From NCBI GenBank assembly GCA_946807835.1, contig OX327683.1:15319001-15383000 (forward strand): DNA of 64,000 bases, written 5' to 3'. The notes under the pieces are model-generated. The model saw only the letters and a list, made by a program, of their open reading frames with translations. It searched no databases and had not been told where the DNA came from. Below are positions 37,041 to 51,417 of this stretch, one piece after another (positions within the stretch are counted from its first letter, which is position 1; each line of letters starts with the position of its first letter). The stretch is from Ailanthus altissimus. Its lineage: Eukaryota; Streptophyta; Magnoliopsida; Sapindales; Simaroubaceae. The position numbers and the translations under genes were made by a program.

Positions 37041-40000
37041 ATGTCGTCCAAAATCCATCTTCAAGAACATCAATTCTCAGGTAATTTTTTATTTCCCCAA
37101 TACCCCTTTTGTTTTTCATATTTCTTTTAATGTGGCTTTTATTTGTTTGGTTCAATCTTTTCTGTTTCTGGGGTTTTGTGAATTCTGATTTACTTGTATT
37201 GCACGAATATCATCAATCAGCTTTACATGTATCAAACATTTCCAAGTTCTGCTTTCTGAAGTGAATTTTTTTGTATAAAGATTGTTAAAAGAGGAAATCT
37301 TATTCAATTCTTGATGTAAAAGAATTGTATATTAATACGTTGGAACTTGGAAGTCAAGGATTGTTTTATTTTTTTTCGTCTTTTTAGTAATTCTCTTCAA
37401 AATTATGATTTGGACATTCATAGCTGATAATTTTCATTTTAAAGTATACATTTTGCCACCTTATTCACTTCTTTCTTTAGCTTAAATTGTTGTCTGGACA
37501 TATTCTTGCACCCCCTTGAGTCTTGAATTTTGCAGAATTTTCCGAGAGCAGAAAGAAGCTTGATGCTCAGTACATGGAGAATGCGGCAGACATAGTATCA
37601 CAGAAGAAAGAAGATTCTTTAACAAACAATTCGGAGATTGACTATCGCAGGAGTTTAGCATGGGATAGTGCCTTTTTCACAAGTCCGGGTTTGTTTTTCA
37701 GAAACCTGAATAGAAATTTATACCAATACATCTTTGTGGGTACTACTGAATTGAGAATTTTATTATTGTAAATGTATCTGTAAATTCTTAGGAGTTTTGG
37801 AGCCTGAAGAGCTCTTTGAAACTCTGAATTTTCGACCTTTCAATTCTTCGGAACAAGAAAAAGAAAGCAGCACTTGCCAGGTTGTTTCACGCGGAAGTTT
37901 AGCTTGGGATAATGCATTTTTTACGAGTGCAGGTATACTTTGAGCTTAAGAAATGATCATACTATTACTAGAGATGTCTTTATATAGCGGAATCTTATCT
38001 CTATAATGTAAATCATACTTTGACATGCTTAGGAGTTCTGGATCCTGAAGAGTTATCCTTAGTGAATAAAGGATATAAGGAGTCTGGAATGAATCTGGTT
38101 CCTAATTATGAAGAAAATATATGGAGGTCTGCCATGTCAGACTCCACAATGAAGAATGATGGTTTTTCTCTAGCAAGGCTTGAGACTGATTTGTTTGATG
38201 ATCTAAAAGGATCTTCACGCGACTCAAGTAAATCAGTAAATGCTGTGCCTTCAAATTGCAAAATGGGAAGAGGTAATTGCTTGCAAAGTACCTGCATGTG
38301 TTTGCAGAACACATTTTGTTCTTGGTTTCATATTCTTACTAGGGCTGTTACATCTTTTCAGCAATGAAAAAATCAAATGCTTCCTCTCTAGTGAAGGTAA
38401 GTTCTCATTGAGGAAGATGTTCATTCTGTACCAGATGCTTCTTGGATCACAATGTCATCTTATTTAAAATTTCAGATGAAATCCACACCAGCTTCCAATA
38501 AGCAAAATGTAAACACTAAAAGATCAGAAAGGATTGTAAAATCAGCATCTCTTCCTTCTCAAGTACAGGCATGTATTAATTGGTTATAATCAAATGTCAT
38601 TTTATTAACAGTTACATTGAGTAGATTGAATGGCAATTGCTAATGTTAACGTTAATGTGCACTGATTGTTGTTTTCCAGTTTTCCTGCCCTAGTTGATAC
38701 TTTGAGTATTAGTTTGTATATAGTTTTGAAACTTCTGGAAATGGTTGAGTTATTGGGGAGGAAGTTGCAGAACTGAATTCGTCTTTTGTTGCTTGTGTTC
38801 ATTCTAGTTGCTTTTTTTCCCGCCAAAGAGAATGTATTGAACTGACATTAGCTACTTATTCTTGAATAGCATGTTGCAAGAAGTAGATATTTCAGTCCTT
38901 CGTCATCTCTTAAGCCCCTGAAGGTATCAGGTCGAGTTAACTCTTCATCGTCATATCTCAAAGAAACAGCTTCTTTTGGTCCAAAACATACCAGTATGCA
39001 AAGTAAAGCCACCAAAGCTGCATCAGGTAAGTATTCCCATGTATGAAGGTTTACTGCTCACCCTGATGGAGGGTTTCTGTCATTGGTTATGGACCTAAGT
39101 TTGTTGACCTTTATGGCCATTACAGGGCAGTTTGTGACTGTATCAAAAAGACCTTGTCTAGCATACACCTCTAGTGTGCCTAATTCTGTATCATCCTCTA
39201 AATCACCTTCTTCAAGTTCCGACAGTCCTGCAAATGAGTCTGCAGCACTTGGCTCTGCTCAATCTGCTTCCGCTGGTAGATCTCCTCTGAGTTCTAAGCT
39301 AGCTGCTTCTGGTTCACCTTCTCCTCTGAGACTAAATTCTAGTCTCCCTTCTCCTTTGTTATCCTCTTTTAAATCGTTTTGCGTTTCACCGGCTGGCTCC
39401 ATTGATATATGGTCCTCAGAATCAATTGCTTCTATCAGCCAAAAATCTGGCGACACAGGAAGTCTGGACACTACTCCTTGCAGAAAGATTTCTGTTGACT
39501 ATGATGCCCCTCAAGCATCAGATACTGATACCAATCTTTACAGTCAATGCTGTCCAAGACATGAAAATCTGGACACATGGATTCATATTCAAAATCTCAA
39601 TACGAAAACTAGCGGAAGCAGCTCTGTTCTAAAAAATGTCTCAAGAAACATCAGATCTTCAGGCCTTCGAATGCCATCTCCAAAGATCGGATTTTTTAAT
39701 TTGGTTAGTTGTATTTATATGAATAACACACCAGTATATTTCTTTTTTTATTTTGTAATAAGTTCACATAGAGTTTCTTTCAACTAATTGTTTACTGCTT
39801 ACTTTGATCAAAACTAATTCTTCCATTTGTATGAATAATTTTGCTATTGATAGGAAAATTCCACAGCTTTAACACCAAATGGCGATTTGAAGTTCCACCC
39901 TGGTGTAAATGGCAGTTCATCTAAAACTGGAAGAGTTACTGGTAATCACAATGGAGCTGCAAATAGAACAATACACAGCAAGCTTCAACCGTCAGAAACT

Positions 40001-40246
40001 TTGAAGAGGACTGGGAGCGTGAAGCTTGGTCCTGCACAAACCAGACTACTTTGGTCTTCTGATTCTGGACCATTAAAAGAAAACAAGGCAACCCAAGGAT
40101 TGATGACTAATAGAAAGGGCGTAGAGAGTGAAGGCAAGCAAAGGCTACAGGCTAAGAAGCAGTCTCTTGTAGAACATAAGAAAATTCTGCATATGCTTGA
40201 TGAAGACAAGGAAAACTTGGGCAGCTTCCACAATCAACTAGCTTGA
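37041..40246 (+). CDS. Unknown serine-rich protein with duplicated SLAWDxAFFTSxG module, 609 aa
   Basis: Nine coding exons by my splicing: 37041-37080, 37536-37688, 37792-37932, 38033-38272, 38362-38396, 38476-38568, 38870-39026, 39126-39703 and 39854-40246. All introns are GT-AG except possibly the sixth. Total is 1830 nt with no internal stop. SLAWDSAFFTSPGVLEPEEL (53-72) is repeated as SLAWDNAFFTSAGVLDPEEL (100-119). The spacing equals the 47-codon third exon, which is phase 1 at both ends. Residues 287-400 are very Ser-rich, and GLRMPSPKIGFF (466-477) is motif-like. KEN occurs at 554-556 and 598-600. No enzyme domain, signal peptide or membrane segment is visible. I associate the SLAWD module with uncharacterised plant proteins but cannot name a gene. 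ATG 37041 was chosen because only its frame joins exon 2 correctly. Function is unknown. Confidence 0.85.
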
Positions 40247-41076
40247 TATAGTGAATACACTTATGCTTCCTTGAAAATGTAAGCATAATTCCTCACAAGT
40301 TGTAGAATGTTGAGGATGTTTGATTAAGGCTATGATTTGAAAAGAACTTACTGCTGCATTTGCTTATATTTGCCCCATTTTGCTCTCAATAAGAATGCAG
40401 GTAATTGAGCTCAAGTGCTGTGTTTCTCTGAGATGTTGGAACTAGCTTTTAGCTACAATGAATTTAACTAGTTTGAGATCACGGTTTCGTTTTGATTATT
40501 AAGGGAGAAAATGGCTGATAGATCAGCCCAAGAATCAAGAATATGCTACACCAATGGTTTTCCTGTGACCATTTTTCTAAAACAACAAATTTAATTCCAT
40601 TTATCAAAGTCCCTTTCATCTTTGAACAAACCATTCGTATCACTGCCATTGATTAATGACAAGAAATCTCAGAATCTCGTTCATTTCAATCAATATTATA
40701 TATAGAACAATATATACTAGTCATGCGTTTAACTGATGCCAATTCACCTCAAAAAGCAATTTATTAAACTTCCTTTCAAATTTCTCAGATAGGGAACTGA
40801 AAACCTGCATCTAGCTTTGGCGCATGATTGAGTATAGTACAAAAATGCCAAGATCATGTCCACAGACTTTCACAATATCACGATCACAGAACTGCCTCGC
40901 TGAAAAAAATTGGTTTAACAGGAACAAAAAAAAAATGTTGTGTTCTTAAAAAAAATGGTATTGATTTGATAAATAAAAACCAATCGGAAAATTTTCCTTC
41001 AGAAAAATTAAAATAGTTATCGTTTAAATGAAATATCACATTAGGCAGTTCAACGAGATAGGCCCTCGTATATAAC
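40247..41076. other. Convergent 3' region between the 609-aa gene and RPS23
   Basis: This region holds the 3' UTRs of two genes that face each other. An AATAAG-type polyadenylation word lies at about 40388 for the plus-strand gene. No other feature was recognised. Confidence 0.6.
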
Positions 41077-42891
<1,815 letters not shown>

Positions 42892-42967
42892 GTTGGCCGA
42901 GAGGATAGGTTACTGTAAGAGATTGACTGGCTGGGGGCTGCAAGTAGAGACGACGGACACAGCTGAT

Positions 42968-42988
42968 AAACCCTAACCCTAACCCTAA
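42968..42988 (-). promoter_or_regulatory. Triple telo-box upstream of RPS23
   Basis: AAACCCTAACCCTAACCCTAA, about 77-97 bases before the ATG. The telo-box AAACCCTAA is a well-known element in promoters and leaders of plant ribosomal protein genes. Its length (three units) does not suggest a former telomere. Confidence 0.8.
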
Positions 42989-43212
42989 TTTGATTTGGTT
43001 TGTTGCTTGCTTCATATATATATATACATATAAAATAAAATACACTACTGTAGTTCGTTTGAGTTTATAGTTAGTTTATTTTAAAAAATTTGAGTTAGTA
43101 GTTAGTTTTTTTTTTTTAAAAAAAAATAGTAGTTAGTTTAGTTTACGGAATTGGTGTTGCGTTTTCCTAATATTACAGATGTGCCACCAAATGTTAGTGG
43201 TGTCTAATGAAC

Positions 43213-43218
43213 TGGGCC
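43213..43218 (-). promoter_or_regulatory. Site II word (TGGGCC) upstream of RPS23
   Basis: TGGGCC at about 320 bases before the ATG matches the TGGGCY site II element, which often acts together with telo-boxes in ribosomal protein promoters. A TA-rich block at 43012-43030 between the two could supply a TATA function. Confidence 0.5.
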
Positions 43219-43856
43219 TGAGAGGCCTGTGATGTGATAGGCTTTACCAACAAGTCCACTGTAGATAGTCTCAGCTTAACTTGTGTCTGTACAAATGCCC
43301 GAGCTCGGAAGCGTAACAAATAGTAACTACCAGACCCACATATTAAATTTAAATGTGCCCATCACCACTCCACCTCCCAATCAACAGCATCGTCAGATAC
43401 TTTTAACTGGCTTCGAAGTCCATAATTCAAATACCCTTAACCACAATGCACCACTTCTACAATGTTAAAATGCATGCCCGTTGGTATTGACTATTGTGTG
43501 AGGCAATGGCTCAAGCGTGGCATATCATCGTGTAATCAATGGCACAAGCAACGTGATTCAAGATATTGGGAGGTGGAGTGGCAATGGCAGTGGTGATGTG
43601 ATTTAGATGCGGCGGTGGTTGGATTACTTGATCGTGAATCCAATTTGTAGGGGTGAAGATGAAGTGTAGCGGTGGTGTTATTCTTGTTTGGCAAAACAAA
43701 ATAAAGAAAAAGAAAAAACTTTTGAATTTGGTATTTTGTTGTCTTAAAACCTAACTAACGATTGTTAATTCCATCAATTAACAATGGCAATAGAATTAAG
43801 AAGAAAAAAAAATTTCCTCCAAGTCTCTTTTAGTTGGAAACCTAGGAGTGGCAGAT
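43219..43856. other. Intergenic between the RPS23 promoter and the LINE
   Basis: No gene was recognised. A 61-codon open frame at 43283 and a 62-codon minus frame at 43699 show no family resemblance. Confidence 0.5.
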
Positions 43857-43985
43857 ATGGATTACGAATCTTTAGCAAACAAGTAAATTTTTTTGACAAT
43901 CCAGGATAATAGTATTTCAGTTGTTTCATTGAATTCTTCTGCTAAGAAGGCTGATATTGCACGTGTGGCATTATTAATTATTGGC
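43857..43985 (+). pseudogene. LINE (L1-type) ORF1, 5' piece
   Basis: Starts MDYESLANK at 43857, then an in-frame stop, and continues VVSLNSSAKKADIARVALL to the Copia insertion at 43986. Joined to 51821 onward it goes on as LLIIGKVLCSRPVNMKQF, the DUF4283 domain usual at the start of plant LINE ORF1 proteins. Confidence 0.75.
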
Positions 43986-44398
43986 TTTAGAAATAATCAA
44001 TTCAAGACCAAAGATGAATCATTGCATAATGATGCCAGCAACAGCAATAGAGGACACATCACTAGAAGGGCATATTGCAGAGGAATGCAAAATGGTAGAA
44101 TGAAGCAACAATAAAAGCTGCAAAAGGAGCTGTATAATAGGAATGCTTTATGAGAAGGACATCAATGAGGTGTTATGATTTGAAAGATAAGAGTACAACA
44201 AAAGAAAATCAAAGGGCCTTTAATAATTCAGTGTAAGAATGAGTCATCAAAACAAGACAAATTTAATTTTAATATTGTAAAGATACAACTGTAATAATTT
44301 GTATATGTATCCTTTGAATTCAATTCATTATAATTATTAATGTTACATTGCAATACAAAAAGGTTTATACAATTCGTCAAATATCTCTATTTTCAATT
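43986..44398 (+). repeat. Copia-2 5' LTR
   Basis: Shares with the 3' LTR long blocks such as AATAATCAATTCAAGACCAA, GGACACATCACTAGAAGG and GGTTTATACAATTC, and runs directly into the primer site. Confidence 0.9.
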
Positions 44399-44412
44399 TG
44401 GTATCAGAGTTG
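44399..44412 (+). other. Copia-2 primer-binding site
   Basis: TGGTATCAGAGTTG starts immediately after the LTR and fits the initiator-tRNA-Met complement. Confidence 0.85.
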
Positions 44413-44474
44413 TCTCCAATAGTTTTAGCCTCAACAAATACCTCACAAACAACATTGTTCAACAGAACAACATA

Positions 44475-47400
44475 ATGCCTACAACACCTTTATTTTTTCT
44501 GCACCCATCAAACTCACAAAGACAAATTATTTGTTATGAAAGTCTTAAGTGCTTCCTAGCATACGGGCAAATGGACTTATGGGATTCATTGATGGAAGTA
44601 AATCAAGTCTTAGGCAACAAAATGTTATCATTAATGATGACAACATAGTGATCATTATGAAAAATCCAGAATATAAAAACCTGGCTCATGAAAGATCAAA
44701 ACTTGATGGGGTGGCTTATATCCCTACTCTCTGAAGGGATACTGAGAGCAGTTATTGAATGCTCCAACTCTCTCCATACTACTCTTGAAAGCTTATTTGC
44801 CTCACATTCAAATGTTAGGATCATACATCTTAAGAGTCAGATCCAATTAAGCAAAAAAGGCTTCATAAGTATAACACAATACTATATGAAAATGAAAAGC
44901 ATAGTTGAAGCTCTAAGGTGTGCTAGATGTGCTATCAGTGATGATGAACTTGTGAACTATATACTTGGAGGCTTGGGAAATGCTTATGACCTGTCTTTGT
45001 CAATGTAACCTCAAGAGCTGATAAGCTTCCTATGACAGAAGTTTATGCTATACTTTTAACCCAAGAACACAAATTAGTGTTGAATGTTACACAAGAAACT
45101 TTTAAAACTTTAGCTAACTTTAATGCCAATTTTGCACAATCTAGCTAGAATAATAAGAAGGTATAGAATGGAAAGACAAATGCAAGCAACTCTTATAGCC
45201 CACAGAACTACAACAGCCCCAACAATAATTTCAGAAACAACTTCAACCCCGGTAACAACTCTAGAGGAGGAAAGCCTTATACAACTGGTGATAAGGATTC
45301 AAATGAGGAATATCAAATCTGTTTCAAATGCAAGCATACTGTTGTGGAGTATTGGCACAAGTTCAAGAAGGATTTTGTCCCTAAAAGAAATCACAGTGAC
45401 CAAATGACAAGAGCTTATACAGCTGCAACTGATAGTGATGAAGACATATCCTGGTACCTAGACAGTATAACAACTAATCATGTCACCAACAACATGGCAA
45501 ATCTCACACTCAATAATCAATACAAAGGGAATCAGAAGTTAGTTGTAGGTAATGGTTAGTATTTGAACATAACTTATATTGGTTACATTAAATTTGATAC
45601 ACATCACAACTCATACTCATATGCTCTGCACTTAAATGAGATATTGCTAGTTCCTGAGATAATTAAGAACCTTATTAGCATATCTAAGTTAGTAAGAGAT
45701 AATAATGTTGTGCTTGAATTTAACAAAAGTCACTATGTGGTGAAGGACAAGAAACAGGGAAGTGTGGTGCTTCTGAGAGTGGCTAGAGGGAGCCTTTATT
45801 AGCTACAGTATTAAGTCAAGTCAGCCTTTACATTATCATCAAGTTTAAGCCAAGAGTCTTCATCAAACCTTATCACAATGTTTAAGAGTTTAGAGTCTAA
45901 GTCTAAGTGTTCAGAGTTTATGTTTTCAATTTGTTTAAATGTTTCTGCAAATGATCAAATTCAAATTCCAAGTCAGTCAAAGAAGTTACAAAGAACACCT
46001 TGAGACTAAAACACCATCTATAATTACTATATAGGAGATTAAGACATACAATGTAATGGTTCTCAAGGAAGTTTTATCAAAGTGTAAAGGTTTATCCAAA
46101 ACTATAAATAACAACACTGCAACTCTTAATGAAATACCCTTCTTCACAGCATGCTAGTATGGAAAGTTGCATAGAATAATAACCTTTAAAAAAAGTGAAA
46201 CAAAGACCAAAAAGCCTTTTGAACTCCAGTATATAGATCTCTAGGGACCAGTTCTAATAACATCAAATAAAGGGTATAAATATTATATGGCAATTATGAT
46301 TATATCAATTTTACTTAGGTACATCATTTCTCAACTAAATTAGAATCACTTGAAATGTTCATCACCTTTAGAGCGCAAATTGAAAAATTGACTGAACACA
46401 AAATTAAAACAATTCATAGTGATATATGGGTGAGTTTAGAGCTTTTAAAAATTACCTAAAAATAGAAAGTATCAGTCAAAGGTATTCTTACCCTTACACT
46501 CATCTCCAGAGTAACGAGGTGTAAGAAAACATAGACACCTTATAGAAACAACCCTCACATTACTTGTTCAAGCTCACATGCTATTTAGTTATTAGTGGGA
46601 AGCTGTGAATACAGTTGTGTACATCAACAACAGATTGCCATCAAGATAGCTAAATAACACTTCACCTTATAAAGAAAATTTTGGCCACACACTTAATTAA
46701 TTGTTAATTAAAACCTTTGGATGTGAATGCTATCCGTTTCTAAGGCCATTTAACAAAAAGAAATTTGACTTCCATATATCAAAGTGTGTGTTTCTAGGAT
46801 ACACACTAAAACACAAGTGATGCATATATCAACACCACTCAAGAAAAATCTATATAGCCAAGCATGTAAAGTTCAATGAGGAATAATTTCCTTTTGAGTC
46901 ATGTCATGAGTTCAAAACTATGAGTCAAAATGTCAGTCTTGAAGACAAAGATTTTGTAGTAACCACTTATCCATAATCGGTAATCACAAATATATATATA
47001 TACATATTTTAATTGTATGTGGGTGATACTTGATTTATGTATTGTTATTAGTAGTGTTTCTATAGATTAATGACTTACTATTAGTATTGAGTTTATTTGT
47101 AAGACTTTAAATTTATTTTAGGAACCAAATTATAATACTTTAAAAGTTTTAAGGGCTAATTCGTAAATATTAAAAATTACCCTCTTAGTATAAAATACAT
47201 ATTTTAAACCCTAATTCACTCATTTTGATCGAGCCAACTCTTGTAGAGTGAGAAAAGAGAGAAAGAGAGGGGATAGAAAGAGAAGAGGAAGAAAAAATTT
47301 AGAATTTTAAACTTTAAGAGGTATATTATAACCCTTTCTTAGTATCTTAGTGTTAATTAAGTTAATTCCTTTAAGTTTTGATTTATGAAAATATGAAAAT

Positions 47401-50400
47401 TTTGGGATTTGATGTGAATTTTGTAAGATAGATTAAGAATTAATGATGATCATATAGATAACTTGATAAATCATGATGAATTGTAGAATTTCTACTTCAT
47501 AGTCTCTTGATCTGAGAATTTTATAAATTGTTGTACTTCGATTTTGGTTTTGAATTTTGAGAATATGAAACTATACATGTCCAAAATCATTTGAGACTTT
47601 GAATCGATTGAAAATTCTAGAAATTAAATTGTTAGTGAATTTATAAAAATGACCCAGTAATTCTGAAAATTTTTCGTGTTAACAGTATACTATAGTGACA
47701 AATAATTTTTGATCTGCTGAATGATTTTCACAAATTACGAATTTCTGGAATATGATAAATTTATATGTTTAATATGATATATTTAAAATTGATAATTTAG
47801 ATCAATATGGTTAAATTGTTATGATTTTCTAAAATGTATCAGCTCATTGCAGTATTTGATTAATAAATTTTCAAAGCTATGGAATAAAATAGTTTTAAAA
47901 TACTTTTAGCAGTGATTTTGAAGTGAAATATTTATCATGGATTGAGATATTTGTCAAGAGTAATTATGTAGTAGTTTTATAATTTTTGAGTTAGTATATG
48001 ATTTTATAAAATTAGGAGATTGAATATTATTCAGTAAATATCTTGATCCTGTCAGGATAATAGTTTGGATTTGATGGTGTTTATGAAATGGATTGTGTAG
48101 GAATTATGATATAATATTCATATATAAGAAGGATGTATGAGTCAAGAATGATATATTCAGATTTTGGAATAATTAGACATCATTTTATATATAAGAAAAT
48201 TTTATTAAGTGTAAGTGGTCAGAATGACAAGTTTTTAGAAATCAAGTCATTAGACCAATTCAATGAGATAAGTGCAATATGTATACTTTTTTGTAAGCTA
48301 TTTAAAGTATTTTGTGTGAATGGTGAGGCTTATGAAAGGATTAATCTCCATTGATAAGTTAAGAAAAATTAAGCCTTGTACTCAAAAGTGGTAAAAGGTA
48401 AGTATACTAGACTTTTACTGAAATTGCAATAAAGATAGTAATTGTTTATGTATGATTTTGTAAATGTGCTTAAAAATATGTTTATGTTATGCCAAAGTAT
48501 ATTTGATATGAAATGTGAAAGACATATGTTTATGAATGTGAGCATTGACATTGAGCACAGACATACATGTGTTTATGAAAGTGAGCTTTCAAAATGAAAT
48601 GTGTTTAACAAAGAAAGCTTTTGAAGTAGAAAATGTCAATGAGATACGTTTTGTATTTTAAGGATGCTTGAACTCACTATTTACTTAGTAGGCACCTTAT
48701 GTGATTTGTGGAGCCTTTATGTGTGACTTTTCCTTCAGCATTGGTATATGTTATGTGTTCTGTATATAAGGAGGATCTTATTGGTACCTAAAAGAAAATT
48801 GAGTCATCACATTCGTGTAGTTGCGTATTGGTGCATGTGAGAGGACTCACCGATGATCAGGATAAGGGTTTGGCTCTTATCTTCGGGCATGAGCGTTATA
48901 TATGTGTAATTTAAACCTCACATATGCTATTCCTCTCATACGATATGTCATCGACAGGTGACATTTAGCTCATTATGTGATATGTGATATGAATGTCCTA
49001 CCAAGTATTAGTTGAGTGATGGTATTCCTATTATATGTTTTGAAAGAATGTGTAAGCGCATACCTAACATGTGATTTGATAAGATTATAGTTTTGATTTT
49101 GATTTTGATTTATCAAGGCATATCATATATATGCATTGTGTATATATATGTATTTGTACTTTGATATATGAAAAACTAGTATGGTTACTGAGATTTATAC
49201 TCATTATAATTTATGGTGATTTTAGGTAAATAAGGTACATGTGTGCTTAGCGGATTTGGCAAGGCTTCTGCTGTCCATTGAGTTCCCTAAGTTACTAGGT
49301 TGCTGAGTGTTTCATTTGTGGACACGTGGTTTAAGATATTTGATTTAGCCCTATTAAATAAATATTTATGTATTATTTTATTAGGGGTGGTTGTATTTGA
49401 TTTATGTTTCACCAAGTATGGTCAGGGGTAGAACTTTATGTTGAACTTACTAACAACTTGCTAAGGATTCCTATGTTGAATTTATGTTTGAAATTTTATG
49501 CAATATTAATTATGAGTGCGAATTATTGAATAAATGTAAGTTATGTCGTGTGTCAGATCTTTTGGGTCTGGGGCGTGACAGATTTAATTCACCACTTTGT
49601 TTTCCTAGAAACACTAACAATTTTAGCTATTCACCCTTTAAGTGCAGCTGATAATGAGTCACTCTCTAACTCACAGCCAAAAGCTATATATGATATCATC
49701 AACTTGTATAAGTATCCCAACAAACCTACACCTGAATCTTAGGAATAACCTCTACTAGAAATGATAGATCAAACACAAGGACAAAACTTAAACACTCACC
49801 TCATGATCACAAGGTCCAAAGTAGGAATATATAAACCAAAAGTGTACTTAATAAATAAATTGGAACTTTACAACACACTTGACAATGTTGAGAGTGCCTT
49901 GCAATATAAGAATTAGAAAAAGGCAATAGAGGAAGAGTATAGTGCCTTAGTTAGAAAAAAATACTTGGACCTTGGTTCTTTATAAGCCTAACATGAGGAT
50001 TATAGGAAACAAGTGGGTCTATAAAGTCAAACAAACGGTTGATGGAACAGTAGAAAGATATAAGGTTAGACTTGTAGCCATGGGTTTTCATCAAACACAA
50101 GGGTTGGATTTTAATGAGACTTTTATTCTATAGTAAAGCCTTGCACTATCAAGATCATACTGACACTAGCCTTGATGTATGATTGGAAACTAAGGCAAAT
50201 AGATATAAACAATGTCTTTTTAAATAGTGATTTGACATAGAAAGTGTTCATGCATCAACCTGAGGGATATCAAGACTCTGAAAGACCAATTTTTGTGTGC
50301 AAGGTTACAAGGCTCTTTATAGTCTGAAGTAAGCACCTAGATCTTGGTTTGAAAAGCTCAAAGTGACCTTAATGACCTGGAGATTAACAAGAACTAAAAA

Positions 50401-51400
50401 CTGACACATCTCTGTTTATTAAAAGAAACAGTCAAGAATTCATAGTGGTCCTAATTTATGTTAATGATATAATTATAATAGTAAGTAATGATAAAGTAAT
50501 TCAAGAACTTATTGACAGCCTAAGTTTTAGTTTTGCATTGAAGGATCTTCGGAACCTACACTTTTTTCTAAGCATAGAAATGGTCAGGTCAGATAATTCA
50601 ATCTTTTTCTCATAGTCCAAGTATGTCAAAGATTTATTACAGAAAACAAGCATGTCAAAATGCAAATAAAACACTACACCCTTGAGAACAAGACTTAAAC
50701 TCACAAAGATAAATGGAAAACCATTTAGCAATCCTACATTGTATGGGAGTGTGATAAGGATTCTACAATATGTAACCTTGAGTAGACCATAATTTTCCTT
50801 TGCTCTGAGTAACTTAAGCCAATTTATAAGTAACCCTTTTGAACCTCACTAAATAGCTTGCAAAAGGGTGCTCAAATACCTCAAGGAAACTATGCACTAT
50901 GGACTTGAATTAAAGAAGCCAACATCACTTAAACTAATTACATTCACTGATGCAGACTAGGCCTGTGACACGGATGAGAGGAGATTAGTTGGAGGTTACG
51001 TGGTGTTTCTTAGTGAAAGCTTGGTTTATGGAGCTCAAAAAAATAACAAATAGTTGTTAGTTCTAGTGCTAAATCAGAATACAAGGTTTTAGCTAATGTA
51101 TGTGCTGAAATCAACTAGATCAATGGGTTAATGCAAGAATTGGGTATGAAAACTTCAAAGACTCATGTTATATACTAAAACAATACAAGTACAATTGCTT
51201 TAGCTTTAAACACAGTGTATCGCTCCATAACAAACCACATAGAGATAGACATTCATTTTATGAAAGATAAAGTTTGCAGTGGACAACTTGACATAGCTTA
51301 CATCTTAAGTTAGAATTAACCAATAGACACTCTTACAAAGGCTCTAAATTTTGACAGATTTAGCTTGTTGAGAGGCAATCTAAATGTTCTACTTAGAATA
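44475..51400 (+). pseudogene. Copia-2 gag-pol pseudogene
   Basis: Gag begins MPTTPLFFLHPSN at 44475 and includes SQIQLSKKGFISITQYYMKM, a Copia gag pattern (about 44835-44890). The protease site at about 45455 reads LDSITTNHVTN where LDSGATNHVT is expected, so the Gly-Ala of the DSGAT motif is lost. Integrase remnants lie at 46200-46950 and, after the solo LTR, from 49586. The reverse transcriptase begins near 49900 (GNKWVYKVK, RLVAMGFHQTQGLDF). The YVDD active site near 50457 reads YVND, so the first catalytic Asp is Asn. RNase H remnants occupy about 50940-51300. Many stops and frameshifts occur. Confidence 0.85.
46955..49580 (-). mobile_element. Solo LTR, 2626 bp, inside Copia-2
   Basis: The insert starts TGTAGTAACC and ends GCGTGACA (TG..CA), and GATTT stands on both sides (46950-46954 and 49581-49585). 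Removing it restores SLEDKDLIHHFVF in the Copia frame. There is no primer site, polypurine tract or coding region within, so it is a lone LTR left by recombination between the two LTRs of a full element. Its minus strand starts TGTCACGCCCCAGACCC, a familiar plant Gypsy LTR beginning, hence the strand given. Positions 46955-48858 are mirrored by 1-1915. Confidence 0.9.
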
Positions 51401-51408
51401 TTTAGCTT

Positions 51409-51417
51409 GAAGAGGGG
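51409..51417 (+). other. Copia-2 polypurine tract
   Basis: GAAGAGGGG directly precedes the 3' LTR, where plus-strand priming occurs in LTR retrotransposons. Confidence 0.75.

Noticed and set aside
36994..37188. Open frame at the start of the 609-aa gene read from TTG
   Set aside because: It has no ATG and joins exon 2 in the wrong frame; ATG 37041 joins it correctly.
42968..42988. Telomere-like CCCTAA repeats as an interstitial telomere
   Set aside because: Only three units, placed just before a ribosomal protein start; a telo-box explains it better.
43283..43699. Small open frames on both strands between RPS23 and the LINE
   Set aside because: No similarity to known proteins, and no splice or promoter context.
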